Part shown: positions 29,658 to 37,253 of the stretch, piece after piece
How positions within the stretch are numbered: the stretch's first letter is position 1
How the letters are laid out: each line of letters begins with the position of its first letter
From: Candidatus Moranbacteria bacterium RIFCSPHIGHO2_02_FULL_40_12b
GTDB lineage: Bacteria > Patescibacteriota > Minisyncoccia > Moranbacterales > 2-12-FULL-40-10
Length of the DNA stretch: 43,914 nt
NCBI GenBank assembly: GCA_001784725.1
Contig: MFRX01000034.1
Coordinates: 657-44,570 of the forward strand
Direction: 5' to 3'
Notes under the pieces: generated by a model
Told to the model about the DNA's origin: nothing
Database searches by the model: none
Seen by the model: only the letters and a program-made list of their open reading frames with translations
Position numbers and translations under genes: made by a program

Positions 29658-29987
29658 ATGAACTTTGAAGAATACCAGAAAAAATCAAGAAAAACCGCTA
29701 AATATCCCGAGGCGGATAATAATTTTGTCTATCCTACTTTGGGATTAGCCGGCGAATCCGGAGAAGTGGCGGAGAAAATAAAAAAAGTCATTCGGGACAA
29801 AGGCGGAAAAATTGACGATGAAACTAGAGAATTGATTAAGAAAGAATTAGGAGATGTTTTGTGGTATGTGGCGCAGCTGGCAACGGAACTGGGCTTGTCG
29901 CTGGATGATGTCGCCAGCCATAACATTGAAAAACTTTACAGCCGGCTGGAGAGGGATAAATTAAATGGTAGCGGAGACAATAGGTAA
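29658..29987 (+). CDS. MazG-family nucleoside triphosphate pyrophosphohydrolase
   Basis: 109-aa single-domain MazG-like enzyme hydrolysing NTPs or dNTPs to monophosphates. The motif LGLAGESGEVAEKIKK supplies the ExxE metal ligands, and ELGDVLWYVAQLATELGLSLDDVA the second ExxD set. It is all helical with no membrane segment. Location after the deoxynucleotide cluster suggests clearing of dCTP, dUTP or damaged dNTPs. It has its own promoter-like element. Confidence 0.88.
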   Translation: MNFEEYQKKSRKTAKYPEADNNFVYPTLGLAGESGEVAEKIKKVIRDKGGKIDDETRELIKKELGDVLWYVAQLATELGLSLDDVASHNIEKLYSRLERDKLNGSGDNR

Positions 29988-30106
29988 TAATTTTAAATTT
30001 TTAATTCTAAATTTTAAATCAATTTTAAATTTCCAAATAATAAAAAATTTAAAATTTATTCATTTAGATTTCATTTAAAATTAAAAATTTATAATTCAAA
30101 ATTTCT
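29988..30106. repeat. AT-rich spacer before gatB
   Basis: TTTTAAATTTTTAATTCTAA and mirrored TTAAAATTAAAAATTTATAA, same type as before tpiA. Confidence 0.55.
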
Positions 30107-31606
30107 ATGAAGTATATCCCGGTTATTGGTATGGAAGTGCATGTTGAACTCAAGACCGAGTCCAAGATGTTTTGCGCGTCCAAAAATGGGATGGGGGAGG
30201 AGAAAGAACCGAATGTGAATATTTGCCCGGTTTGCACGGGACAGCCGGGAACCTTGCCAGTGCCGAACCGGCAGGCGATAGAATTCGTACAGCTTATGGG
30301 ACTCGCGCTTAATTGTGAGCTAAGTAAAAATTCAAAATTTGATAGAAAAAATTATTTTTATCCCGATCTTCCAAAGGGCTACCAGATATCGCAGTATGAC
30401 CAGCCATTATGTCAAGATGGACATCTTGACATAATTAAAGTAATAAAGCAAGAAAACATGAAAACGAAGCGGATTGGGATTACGCGGATTCATTTGGAGG
30501 AAGATGCGGGGAAGTTATTGCACCCGAAAGGAGCAAATTACTCCTTGGTTGATTTTAACCGCGCGGGAGTGCCGCTGATGGAATTAGTGACGGAGCCGGA
30601 CATTGAATCGGGAGCGGAAGCCAGATTATTTTGCCAGAAGCTTCAGCAGATATGCCGATATTTAAATATTTCGGACGCGGATATGGAAAAAGGGCATATG
30701 AGGTGCGAAGCTAATATATCTATATATAAAGAAGGCGAGGATAAATTAAGCGGCACCAAAGTGGAAGTTAAAAACATCAATTCTTTCAAATTTGTGGAAA
30801 AAGCCATTGATTATGAAATAAAAAGGCAAGAAGAAATTCTAGAAAAAGGAGAAAAGGTGATTCAGGAAACCCGCGGCTTTGACAGCAATAGGAATATTAC
30901 GGTCTCCCAAAGAACCAAAGAAACCTCAGCGGATTACCGCTATTTTCCTGAACCGGACATTCCGCCGCTGAAATTCTCTGATGAATACATTGAAAATCTA
31001 AAAAGAAAGTTGCCGGAACTGCCGGAGGCCAAAGCCCTGCGCTTTGAAAAAGAATTCGCCCTTCCTAAAGCGGACGTGGAGGTTCTGGTTTCCGAAAAAG
31101 ATCTTGCTGATTTCTTTGAACAGACAGCAGCGGAGATTGCCGAAAAAATAGAGGCGAAAGAAATATCTTCCAATCAGGAAAGAGCGGTGAAACTAGCGGC
31201 CAATTACGTCATTAGCGAACTCAAAAAACATCTGGCGGAAACCGGAGAAAGCGTCGTGGACATAAAAATCAATCCTGAAAATTACGCGGAGCTCATCGGC
31301 TTAGTCGCGGACGGAAAAATAAATTCCAGCGCGGCGCAAACCGTGCTGGCTGAAATGTACCGCACCGGCGGCGACCCCTCGCATATTATTGAAGAAAAAA
31401 ATCTCTCACAAATGAGCGATGAAAATGAATTAGAAGTCATCATAGAGAAAGTTATCAAAAACAATCCGAAATCAGTTGCCGATTACAAAAACGGAAAATC
31501 CAACGCTTTGCAGTATCTGGTGGGAAAGGTTATGTCGGAAACGAAAGGGAAAGCTAATCCGAAGATAGTTTTGGAAATGCTGAAGAAAAAATTAAATGAA
31601 ACCTAA
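30107..31606 (+). CDS. gatB: Aspartyl/glutamyl-tRNA amidotransferase subunit B
   Basis: 499-aa subunit of GatCAB, which converts Glu-tRNA(Gln) and Asp-tRNA(Asn) to the amide forms. Signature: IGMEVHVELKTESKMFCAS at the N-terminus, CPVCTGQPGTLPVPN (zinc Cys), YFYPDLPKGYQISQYDQP, LEEDAGKL, DFNRAGVPLMELVTEPD, and the YqeY-like tail GKVMSETKGKANPKIVLEMLKKKL. gatA and gatC are not here. pyrB follows after one base. Confidence 0.97.
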   Translation: MKYIPVIGMEVHVELKTESKMFCASKNGMGEEKEPNVNICPVCTGQPGTLPVPNRQAIEFVQLMGLALNCELSKNSKFDRKNYFYPDLPKGYQISQYDQPLCQDGHLDIIKVIKQENMKTKRIGITRIHLEEDAGKLLHPKGANYSLVDFNRAGVPLMELVTEPDIESGAEARLFCQKLQQICRYLNISDADMEKGHMRCEANISIYKEGEDKLSGTKVEVKNINSFKFVEKAIDYEIKRQEEILEKGEKVIQETRGFDSNRNITVSQRTKETSADYRYFPEPDIPPLKFSDEYIENLKRKLPELPEAKALRFEKEFALPKADVEVLVSEKDLADFFEQTAAEIAEKIEAKEISSNQERAVKLAANYVISELKKHLAETGESVVDIKINPENYAELIGLVADGKINSSAAQTVLAEMYRTGGDPSHIIEEKNLSQMSDENELEVIIEKVIKNNPKSVADYKNGKSNALQYLVGKVMSETKGKANPKIVLEMLKKKLNET

Positions 31607-31607
31607 A

Positions 31608-32540
31608 ATGAAAAAACTGGGGAGTGTTATCGAGGCGCAGCAATTTGATAAGGAAACATTGGAGAAAATTTTCTCCACAGCCAATCAAATGGAAAAATCT
31701 CCGCCTTCTGGATTATTAAAAGGGAAGATTATGACTTCTCTTTTTTATGAACCCAGCACCAGAACCCGGCTAAGTTTTGAGTCAGCCATGCAGCGGCTGG
31801 GAGGCGAAGTAATAGGAACCGAAAATGCCAGAGAATTTTCTTCCAAAGCCAAAGGAGAAAGCTTGGAGGATTCCATAAGAGTGGTCAGCAGTTATTGCGA
31901 TATCATAGTGTTGCGTTATTACAAAGAAGGGGGTGCCGAGAGAGCTAAAAAATTTTCAAGCGTTCCCATAATCAACGCGGGCGACGGCATCGGACAGCAT
32001 CCCACCCAGGCATTGCTTGATCTCTACACCATTAAGAAATGCTTCAGTAGAATAAAGAAATTAAAAATAGCCCTGATTGGAGATTTAATGAATGGCCGGA
32101 CCGTAAGGTCGCTATGCTATTTTCTGGCAAAGCATTATCCTGATAATCACATCTACTTTATATCTCCGGAGCAGACGCGGATGAAAGATGACATTAAAAG
32201 TTATTTAGACAAGCATAACTTGAAATGGGAGGAGAGGAAAAATTTTAACTCAATTATTTCGGATATCGATATTTTCTACCAAACGAGAGTGCAGAAAGAA
32301 AGATTTGAGGGTAATATTGAGGTATATAAAGAAATTATGAAGTCCAGTGAAGGCATTTATATAACTCGGGACACGTTGAAAAAAATGAAATCAAAAGCGT
32401 GTATCCTCCATCCATTGCCGCGGGTTTCGGAAATCAAATATGATGTTGACGGCGATAAGCGGGCAAAATATTTCGACCAAGCCAAAAACGGGGTCTATGT
32501 CCGAATGGCGCTTCTTAAAATGATTTTAGCGGGGTATTAA
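31608..32540 (+). CDS. pyrB: Aspartate carbamoyltransferase
   Basis: 310-aa catalytic subunit starting pyrimidine synthesis (carbamoyl phosphate plus aspartate). Signature: SLFYEPSTRTRLSFESAMQRLGG with the STRTR carbamoyl-phosphate loop, GDGIGQHPTQALLDLYTI with HPTQ, and ILHPLPRVSEI with HPLPR. Arg in TRVQKERF binds aspartate. The ATG at 31608 avoids overlapping gatB; an ATG at 31596 in the same frame is an alternative. No regulatory subunit pyrI follows. Confidence 0.95.
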   Translation: MKKLGSVIEAQQFDKETLEKIFSTANQMEKSPPSGLLKGKIMTSLFYEPSTRTRLSFESAMQRLGGEVIGTENAREFSSKAKGESLEDSIRVVSSYCDIIVLRYYKEGGAERAKKFSSVPIINAGDGIGQHPTQALLDLYTIKKCFSRIKKLKIALIGDLMNGRTVRSLCYFLAKHYPDNHIYFISPEQTRMKDDIKSYLDKHNLKWEERKNFNSIISDIDIFYQTRVQKERFEGNIEVYKEIMKSSEGIYITRDTLKKMKSKACILHPLPRVSEIKYDVDGDKRAKYFDQAKNGVYVRMALLKMILAGY

Positions 32541-32640
32541 CCCCGTTAGAAGTAAATGCCTCGCAGCCCTGCTGTGATTGAGTTATAATTCAAAATAATT
32601 CTCATGAGGTTTAATGCCCGAGGGATTTTCTAACGGGGTT
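32539..32640. repeat. 13-bp perfect inverted repeat with a 76-nt interior after pyrB
   Basis: AACCCCGTTAGAA at 32539 and TTCTAACGGGGTT at 32628. The right arm ends in the -35 box of the promoter at 32639. The interior has no gene. Confidence 0.7.
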
Positions 32641-32666
32641 GACATTATTCCGGCAGCGATTATAAT
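32639..32666 (+). promoter_or_regulatory. Consensus promoter for a leader RNA and the 61-aa gene
   Basis: TTGACA at 32639, 16-nt spacer, TATAAT at 32661. The predicted start is near 32673. Confidence 0.8.
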
Positions 32667-32672
32667 TTAGTC

Positions 32673-32755
32673 AGATGATTAATCAATGTCATCTTGTGAA
32701 TAAGAAGAGAGTTTGCGATTCAGCCGCCGCCCTTTAGAAGCGGTTTTTTTTATGG
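32673..32755 (+). promoter_or_regulatory. Leader with internal terminator (attenuator or small RNA)
   Basis: About 80 nt after the promoter, CCGCCCTTTAGAAGCGG forms a hairpin followed by eight T. The downstream gene (32788) lies beyond it, with its own AAAGGAGG. This is the layout of an attenuated leader or of a short independent RNA. Confidence 0.55.
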
Positions 32756-32787
32756 TTTTTTAACAATTCCAATGAAAGGAGGTAAAT

Positions 32788-32973
32788 ATGTATGAAAGAT
32801 GCAGAATTATTGATACTTGCGCGCTTACAGGACCTCATTGTACAGAGAGCGCGCGTGCGACTTGCTTTAAATCAGAGAGAGTGAAAAAGGCGTTGGCAAA
32901 AATAAGAGACATAAAAAGAAAATTATTTAGCATTATTAAAGTTAAAGTCCAACTGCTTTTCGGGTATGATTAA
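32788..32973 (+). CDS. Hypothetical small Cys-containing protein
   Basis: 61-aa protein not recognised. The N-terminal half has four cysteines (YERCRIIDTCALTGPHC and ATCF); the rest is basic and helical (KKALAKIRDIKRKLFSIIKVKVQ). A Shine-Dalgarno AAAGGAGG seven bases before the ATG and a terminator after it support expression. It is preceded by an attenuator-like leader. Confidence 0.55.
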   Translation: MYERCRIIDTCALTGPHCTESARATCFKSERVKKALAKIRDIKRKLFSIIKVKVQLLFGYD

Positions 32974-32991
32974 AATTTAAAATAAACTAGT

Positions 32992-33022
32992 AAGAGCTGA
33001 AAAATTCAGCTCTTATTTTTTT
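32992..33022 (+). terminator. Terminator after the 61-aa gene
   Basis: AAGAGCTGAA and TTCAGCTCTT with a three-base loop, then A and a run of eight T. Confidence 0.88.
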
Positions 33023-33026
33023 CGAC

Positions 33027-33062
33027 AAATACTGCTATTATACGAATAATAGCAGTATTTTA
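33027..33062 (-). terminator. Hairpin after miaA (minus strand)
   Basis: ACTGCTATTA and TAATAGCAGT with loop TACGAA, A/T rich on both sides. It sits 13-20 nt beyond the miaA stop. Confidence 0.6.
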
Positions 33063-33074
33063 CTTTTTTTGGGA

Positions 33075-34064
33075 TTAGTTTGATTGCAGGAAAATAAATG
33101 CTTTTTTATTGATTTCTTTGTGATTTTTCAGCCAAATAATTCTCCTATTTTTTCTGAACCAAGTTATCTGTCGCTTGGCATAGTCCTTTTCGGCGGAGTA
33201 AATTTTTTCAAACAATTCTTTTTTACCTGCCCTGTTGAATGTCCCGCCTTGGCGGGATCCCGCTTTGCGGAATTTAACAAGGTGAATCTTATTTTGCAAA
33301 TACAAGGGGATCCAAAAATATCCCAGTCCGAAACTTTGGATTTTTTCCCAGCCCAATTTGTATTTTTTACGCAAGTTTTCAACTTCTTGTATCATTCCTT
33401 GGCGAAATCTTTTTTTGAGTCGCCTTTTTATATTATTATGTAATTTTTCTTTTGGAATTTTTATTCCAATCTGCAGAAATTCATAATTCTTAATTCCTAA
33501 TTCATTATTCAACTCTGGTACTTTACCCAAAGTTTTTACGATTTCAATCGCCCTTATCAGCCGCACTTTATTATTTTTATCAATTGTTTTTGCCCTTTCC
33601 GGGTCAAGTTTCTGGAGAATTTTGAATAATTTGTCCGCGCCCAATGCTTCTAGCGCTTTTCTTAATTCTTTATCCGGCCTTACTTCAGGGAATGAAATAT
33701 TATCCACGATCGCCTTTATCCAAAATCCTGTTCCGCCGCAGATAATCGGCAGTTTCCCGCGCCGAAAAATATCCGCGATAATTTTGTCAGCTTCTTTTTT
33801 AAATTTTGAAACATTGTAATCGGTTTTCGGGTTGACTGTGTCGATCATATAGTGTGGGATGCCTTCTGAAATAAATAACCTTTGACCTTTGACCTTTGAC
33901 CATTGACCATTTATTTTTCCTGTTCCTACATTCATATCGCAGTAAATCTGGCGGGAATCGGCGGAAATAATTTCGCCGTTAAATTTTTTGGCAAGCCGAA
34001 TCGCCACCTCCGATTTTCCGGAAGCAGTAGGACCGAGTATTACAATAATTTTATTTCTCTGCAT
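33075..34064 (-). CDS. miaA: tRNA dimethylallyltransferase with in-frame repeat insertions
   Basis: 329-aa enzyme adding a dimethylallyl group to A37 of tRNAs reading UNN codons. The P-loop GPTASGKSEVAIRLAKKFNGEIISADSRQIY opens it, ICGGTGFWIKAIVD follows, and DYAKRQITWFRKNRRIIWL is near the C-terminus. Two stretches are foreign to the family: NGQWSKVKGQRLFIS (from the tandem TGACC repeat at 33879-33912), and KAGSRQGGTFNRAGK (from a CCCGCC palindrome at 33242-33270). Both keep the frame. It works on the same tRNA base as MiaB, encoded 22 bp upstream on the same strand. Confidence 0.93.
   Translation of the reverse strand: MQRNKIIVILGPTASGKSEVAIRLAKKFNGEIISADSRQIYCDMNVGTGKINGQWSKVKGQRLFISEGIPHYMIDTVNPKTDYNVSKFKKEADKIIADIFRRGKLPIICGGTGFWIKAIVDNISFPEVRPDKELRKALEALGADKLFKILQKLDPERAKTIDKNNKVRLIRAIEIVKTLGKVPELNNELGIKNYEFLQIGIKIPKEKLHNNIKRRLKKRFRQGMIQEVENLRKKYKLGWEKIQSFGLGYFWIPLYLQNKIHLVKFRKAGSRQGGTFNRAGKKELFEKIYSAEKDYAKRQITWFRKNRRIIWLKNHKEINKKAFIFLQSN
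33242..33270. repeat. CCCGCCTTGGCGGG palindrome inside miaA
   Basis: CCCGCCTTGGCGGG followed by ATCCCGCTTTGCGG; in-frame insertion in the C-terminal part of MiaA. Confidence 0.65.
33879..33912. repeat. TGACCTTTGACC-type repeat inside miaA
   Basis: Tandem CTTTGACCTTTGACC and CATTGACCATT, matching the intergenic block at 717-779. Translated in frame in MiaA. Confidence 0.7.
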
Positions 34065-34086
34065 AATTTTCCCCGCCTCGCGTCGA

Positions 34087-35538
34087 CTAGCGCTTCCGCG
34101 AGTCGAGGCGGGCCTCTAAATTCCATACATTCGCTTTAATTATATTAACTTTTACAAATTTTCCGACTAAATTATTTCTATCGGACAAAAACTTCACGTT
34201 CTTCATCGTCCTTGTTTTGCCGAAATAAATAATATTTTTCAAGGTTGAACCTTTTAGATTCGAAGGTTCAACCTTTAATTTTTCAACTAAAACTTCCAAA
34301 ATTTTACCGACATATTTCTTATTATTTTTGTAAGAAGTTTTTTTGAGAATTTCATTAAGATATTTTTCACGGCGGACTTTTTCCGCTTTGGAAATATTGT
34401 CTTTCATCTGCCACGCGGCGGTGCCGGGGCGGGGAGAGAACTGGCCGAAATAAACCATATCAAATTTTACCTTTTCCATAATTTTCGCCGAATCCAAAAA
34501 TTGTTTTTTTGACTCGCCGGGGAAACCGACGATAATATCGGAAGTGATGGCATACGGAACGCCGGGTTTATATTTTTTATAAGCAGCTTTTATTTTTTTA
34601 ACAATACTCAAATATCGCTTGGCAGTATATTTCCGGTTCATTCTTTTAATAATCTCGTCATTTCCCGCCTGAATGGGCAAATGGAATGACTCGCAGACCT
34701 TCTTGCATTTAGTTACCGTTTCAATCATTTCATCGGTTACATCCTTGGGATGGTTGGAAACAAAACTGATCCAAAAATGCCCGGGGATTGAATTAATTTT
34801 TTGAAGAAGCGCGGAAAAATTTATAGTTTTTCCCTCATCCGCCCTTCGGGCACCTTCTCCCTGTAAAGGAGAAGGGGATTTGTAGGAATTCACATTTTGT
34901 CCCAGCAAAATAATATGCTTAAATCCTTTTTTTGCCAAATTATTTGCTTCTTTTATTATTTCTTCCGCCGGTCTTGAAGTTTCCCGCCCGCGGGCGTAAG
35001 GCACAACGCAATAGGCGCAGAAATTATCGCAACCGGTCATAATGGGCACATAGGCGGAGAAGGTGTTGGTGTATTTAGGAATTAAGTTTAAATAATCATG
35101 CGAGTTCTCTCCCTTTGCAAAAGGGAGAGTTAGAGAGGGATTTTTATCTTCTGAATTTTTGTAAAAATCCCCCTTAAATCCCCCTTTTACAAAGGGGGAA
35201 AATTCAATTAACTTTCTAATTTTTTTTGGAAATTCTTTTATCTCGCAAAACAAATCTACTTTGTCTTTGAGTCGTCTCTGCACGTCTTTCCGATTCGCCA
35301 AGCATCCTGTTACAATAATTTTACGTTTTTCGTTTTGAGTTTTTCGTTTCAGGTTGTATATTTGCCCATACACCCGGTCTTCCGCCATTTGCCGCACCCC
35401 GCAGGTGTTAAACACTACTAAATCCGCCGCGTTTATATCCGAAGCCGGCCTAAAATTATTTTTTTCCAGCACAGCGGCAATTCGTTCGCTGTCCGAATGG
35501 TTCATTTGACAACCGAAGGTTTTAATGTAATATTTCAT
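34087..35538 (-). CDS. miaB: tRNA-2-methylthio-N6-dimethylallyladenosine synthase with three in-frame repeat insertions
   Basis: 483-aa radical-SAM methylthiotransferase acting on the i6A37 made by MiaA; usual length is about 440. The N-terminal domain has Cys ligands in TFGCQMNHSDSE, FNTCGVRQMAEDR and VTGCLANRK; the radical-SAM site is TGCDNFCAYCVVPYARGRE; the TRAM domain ends the protein. Three foreign segments match dispersed repeats: SPFVKGGFKGDF...PSLTLPFAKGEN (35105-35200), SPSPLQGEGARRADEG (34831-34880), and KVEPSNLKGSTL in the TRAM domain (34241-34275). All keep frame and fall in places that look like loops. It runs into miaA after 22 bp. Confidence 0.95.
   Translation of the reverse strand: MKYYIKTFGCQMNHSDSERIAAVLEKNNFRPASDINAADLVVFNTCGVRQMAEDRVYGQIYNLKRKTQNEKRKIIVTGCLANRKDVQRRLKDKVDLFCEIKEFPKKIRKLIEFSPFVKGGFKGDFYKNSEDKNPSLTLPFAKGENSHDYLNLIPKYTNTFSAYVPIMTGCDNFCAYCVVPYARGRETSRPAEEIIKEANNLAKKGFKHIILLGQNVNSYKSPSPLQGEGARRADEGKTINFSALLQKINSIPGHFWISFVSNHPKDVTDEMIETVTKCKKVCESFHLPIQAGNDEIIKRMNRKYTAKRYLSIVKKIKAAYKKYKPGVPYAITSDIIVGFPGESKKQFLDSAKIMEKVKFDMVYFGQFSPRPGTAAWQMKDNISKAEKVRREKYLNEILKKTSYKNNKKYVGKILEVLVEKLKVEPSNLKGSTLKNIIYFGKTRTMKNVKFLSDRNNLVGKFVKVNIIKANVWNLEARLDSRKR
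34241..34275. repeat. AAGGTTCAACCTT element, copy 4, inside miaB
   Basis: Both 13-bp arms with a short core (TTAGATTCG). Translated as part of the TRAM domain. Confidence 0.85.
34831..34880. repeat. Palindromic CCTTCTCC/GGAGAAGG repeat inside miaB
   Basis: CGCCCTTCGGGC followed by CCTTCTCCCTGTAAAGGAGAAGG written in two parts: CCTTCTCC, CTGTAAA, GGAGAAGG. It gives the insert SPSPLQGEGARRADEG, a peptide known from many repeat-invaded bacterial genes. Confidence 0.75.
35105..35200. repeat. Compound CCCTTT/AAAGGG repeat inside miaB
   Basis: TCTCCCTTTGCAAAAGGGAGA, then GAGGGATTTTT, a spacer, AAAAATCCCCCTTAAATCC and CCCCTTTTACAAAGGGGG. Same modules as the intergenic repeat at 4793-4880. Confidence 0.8.
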
Positions 35539-35606
35539 TAAAGTTTCTTAACAAAATAAGTATTCATTAGGATACTTAAAAAATAACACAAAATCAAGGA
35601 GCCAGA

Positions 35607-35837
35607 ATGATAAGATTTAAGGAATACATAGAAGGCATAGTAAGAGTTCACGGCGTGAATTCGGTTTTCAAAATATTTCAAGAGAAAAGTGAAGGCATAA
35701 TAGGAAAGGTTTTAAAAGCTGAAAGGGATGTCATAGTCGTGAGAAAATATGGCGGCAAAGATATTGAGCCAATCTCTTGCGATAAGATTGATGCTGTCGC
35801 GTATGTACCTTATGGAGAGGTTATTAAAATTAATTAA
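35607..35837 (+). CDS. Hypothetical 76-aa protein
   Basis: Not recognised. A compact, probably beta-rich protein (IIGKVLKAERDVIVVRKYGGKDIEPISCDKIDAVAYV suggests an SH3- or KOW-like barrel) with an N-terminal helix. Shine-Dalgarno AAGGAGCC before the ATG. It stands alone between miaB (divergent) and rpmE (convergent) and shares a hairpin terminator with rpmE. Confidence 0.6.
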   Translation: MIRFKEYIEGIVRVHGVNSVFKIFQEKSEGIIGKVLKAERDVIVVRKYGGKDIEPISCDKIDAVAYVPYGEVIKIN

Positions 35838-35843
35838 AAATAA

Positions 35844-35878
35844 AAAAGGAGCCGGCTGAATTGTCCGCTCCTTTTAAA
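35844..35878. terminator. Bidirectional terminator
   Basis: AAAAGGAGC and GCTCCTTTT, flanked by A and T runs, between the 76-aa gene and rpmE. Confidence 0.75.
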
Positions 35879-35882
35879 ATTT

Positions 35883-36146
35883 CTATTTCTTCTTTTGTAT
35901 CTTTAACCGAGGCGCTTTTTTCTTGATTGACTGCTTTTTGGCCGCGGCTCTTTCCGCCAGTTTCTTGAAGCGGTCAACTCTTCCGGTTGTATCAACCAGC
36001 TTCTTTTTGCCGGTGTAAAAGGGATGGCACTGGGAGCAGATTTCCACCTTTAAGTTTTTTTTCGTCGAGCCGGTGTGAAAAACCGCGCCGCAAGAGCAGG
36101 TAATGACAGCGTCGCTGTAATAAGCGGGATGGATGTCTTTTTTCAT
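35883..36146 (-). CDS. rpmE: 50S ribosomal protein L31
   Basis: 87-aa zinc-type L31: MKKDIHPAYYSDAVITCSCGAVFHTGST with the first Cys pair, VEICSQCHPFYTGKKKLVDTTGRVDRFKK with the second. A lysine-rich tail follows. An ATG at 36158 four codons upstream is also possible but the family begins MKKDIHP. It bridges the small and large subunits. Confidence 0.95.
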   Translation of the reverse strand: MKKDIHPAYYSDAVITCSCGAVFHTGSTKKNLKVEICSQCHPFYTGKKKLVDTTGRVDRFKKLAERAAAKKQSIKKKAPRLKIQKKK

Positions 36147-36240
36147 AAAGTTATACAAATTTTAAATTTCGTAAAAATATGCGAAATTAATAATTCTTTA
36201 TTATTCAACACTTTTGATAATTTAGCACATATAAGTGAAA

Positions 36241-36268
36241 TTGACAAGGGTTTTGGCTATGCTATACT
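36241..36268 (+). promoter_or_regulatory. Promoter of rpsB
   Basis: TTGACA at 36241, 16-nt spacer, TATACT at 36263. Confidence 0.8.
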
Positions 36269-36274
36269 AAAACT

Positions 36275-36396
36275 CGTATCAAACATGCCTTTTCGGAGGC
36301 CTTTCCTCTCCGCCGATAGCGGGGTATGGGCTAAATCGAAAACCGAAAGGCAGGTGTTTCCGCCAAGGCGGAAAAATAATAATTAAGGATAAAAAA
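36275..36396 (+). promoter_or_regulatory. Structured rpsB leader
   Basis: About 120 nt with GCCTTTTCGG pairing to CCGAAAGGC around a GC-rich interior, and then TTTCCGCC-AA-GGCGGAAA (36358-36375). S2 autoregulates its mRNA through the leader in some bacteria, so a control element is plausible; a repeat insertion is the alternative. Confidence 0.5.
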
Positions 36397-37164
36397 ATGG
36401 AAGAAAAAAATATCGCGACTAAAGAAAAAGCCGGTTCGGAACCAGCCAAAAAAACTTCCAGCGAAGATTATTTCGCTGATTTTAATTTTGGGGAGCTGGA
36501 AGTGAGTATGGGACAGATGCTTAAAAATGGAGTCCATTTTGGGCATCAGAAGACCAGGAAAAATCCGAAAATGGAACCGTATATATTCACGACGAAAAAT
36601 GGGATCAACATCATTGATCTCGAGAAAACCGTTCGATGCCTCGAGGAAGCCGCCGGGTTCTTAAATAAAATAAAAAAAGAAGGAAAACAGATTCTTTTTG
36701 TCGGGACAAAAAAACAGATAAAGGAAATATTGAAGTCAGCGGCGATTCGCGGCCAAATGCCCTATGTGGCGGAAAGATGGCTGGGGGGAACTTTCACTAA
36801 CTTCAAAATTATCCGGGGGCGCACGAAATATCTTATCGACATGGAAAACGGCTTTGCCAGCGGAGAATTCAAAAAATATACCAAGTTCGAGCGGATGAAA
36901 AAAATGGAAGAAATGAAAAAGCTCGAAAAGAAGCTCGGCGGAATAAAAAATATGGCTGAAATTCCTGCCGCCGTCTTTGTTACCGATACCAACCAGGATA
37001 ATTTGGCTGTTAAAGAGGCGCGCCGGATGCATGTTCCCCTGGTCGCCATTGTGGACACCAATTCTGATCCGTCGGTGATTGACTATCCCATTCCCGGAAA
37101 TGATGACGCTATTTCTTCGGTTCGGCTTTTGACCTCGTATATTTGCAAGGCGATAGTTGAATAA
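36397..37164 (+). CDS. rpsB: 30S ribosomal protein S2
   Basis: 255-aa S2. The first 30 or so residues are a Lys/Glu-rich extension before the conserved LEVSMGQMLKNGVHFGHQKTRKNPKM. FVGTKKQIKEILKSAA, YVAERWLGGTFTNFKII and PLVAIVDTNSDPSVIDYPIPGNDDAI are typical. Position before tsf is conserved. The N-terminal extension resembles those in other Patescibacteria. Confidence 0.97.
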   Translation: MEEKNIATKEKAGSEPAKKTSSEDYFADFNFGELEVSMGQMLKNGVHFGHQKTRKNPKMEPYIFTTKNGINIIDLEKTVRCLEEAAGFLNKIKKEGKQILFVGTKKQIKEILKSAAIRGQMPYVAERWLGGTFTNFKIIRGRTKYLIDMENGFASGEFKKYTKFERMKKMEEMKKLEKKLGGIKNMAEIPAAVFVTDTNQDNLAVKEARRMHVPLVAIVDTNSDPSVIDYPIPGNDDAISSVRLLTSYICKAIVE

Positions 37165-37253
37165 TAAATAAGAATTATAATACGAATTAAACACGAATTG
37201 CGATACGAATATTCGCATATTAATTCGGATGTGATTCGGATATAAATTCTCAT
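37165..37253. repeat. Family II intergenic repeat before tsf
   Basis: ATTATAATACGAATTAAACA and ACGAATTGCGATACGAA mirrored by ATTAATTCGGATGTGATTCGG and AAATTCTCATATG. Confidence 0.65.
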
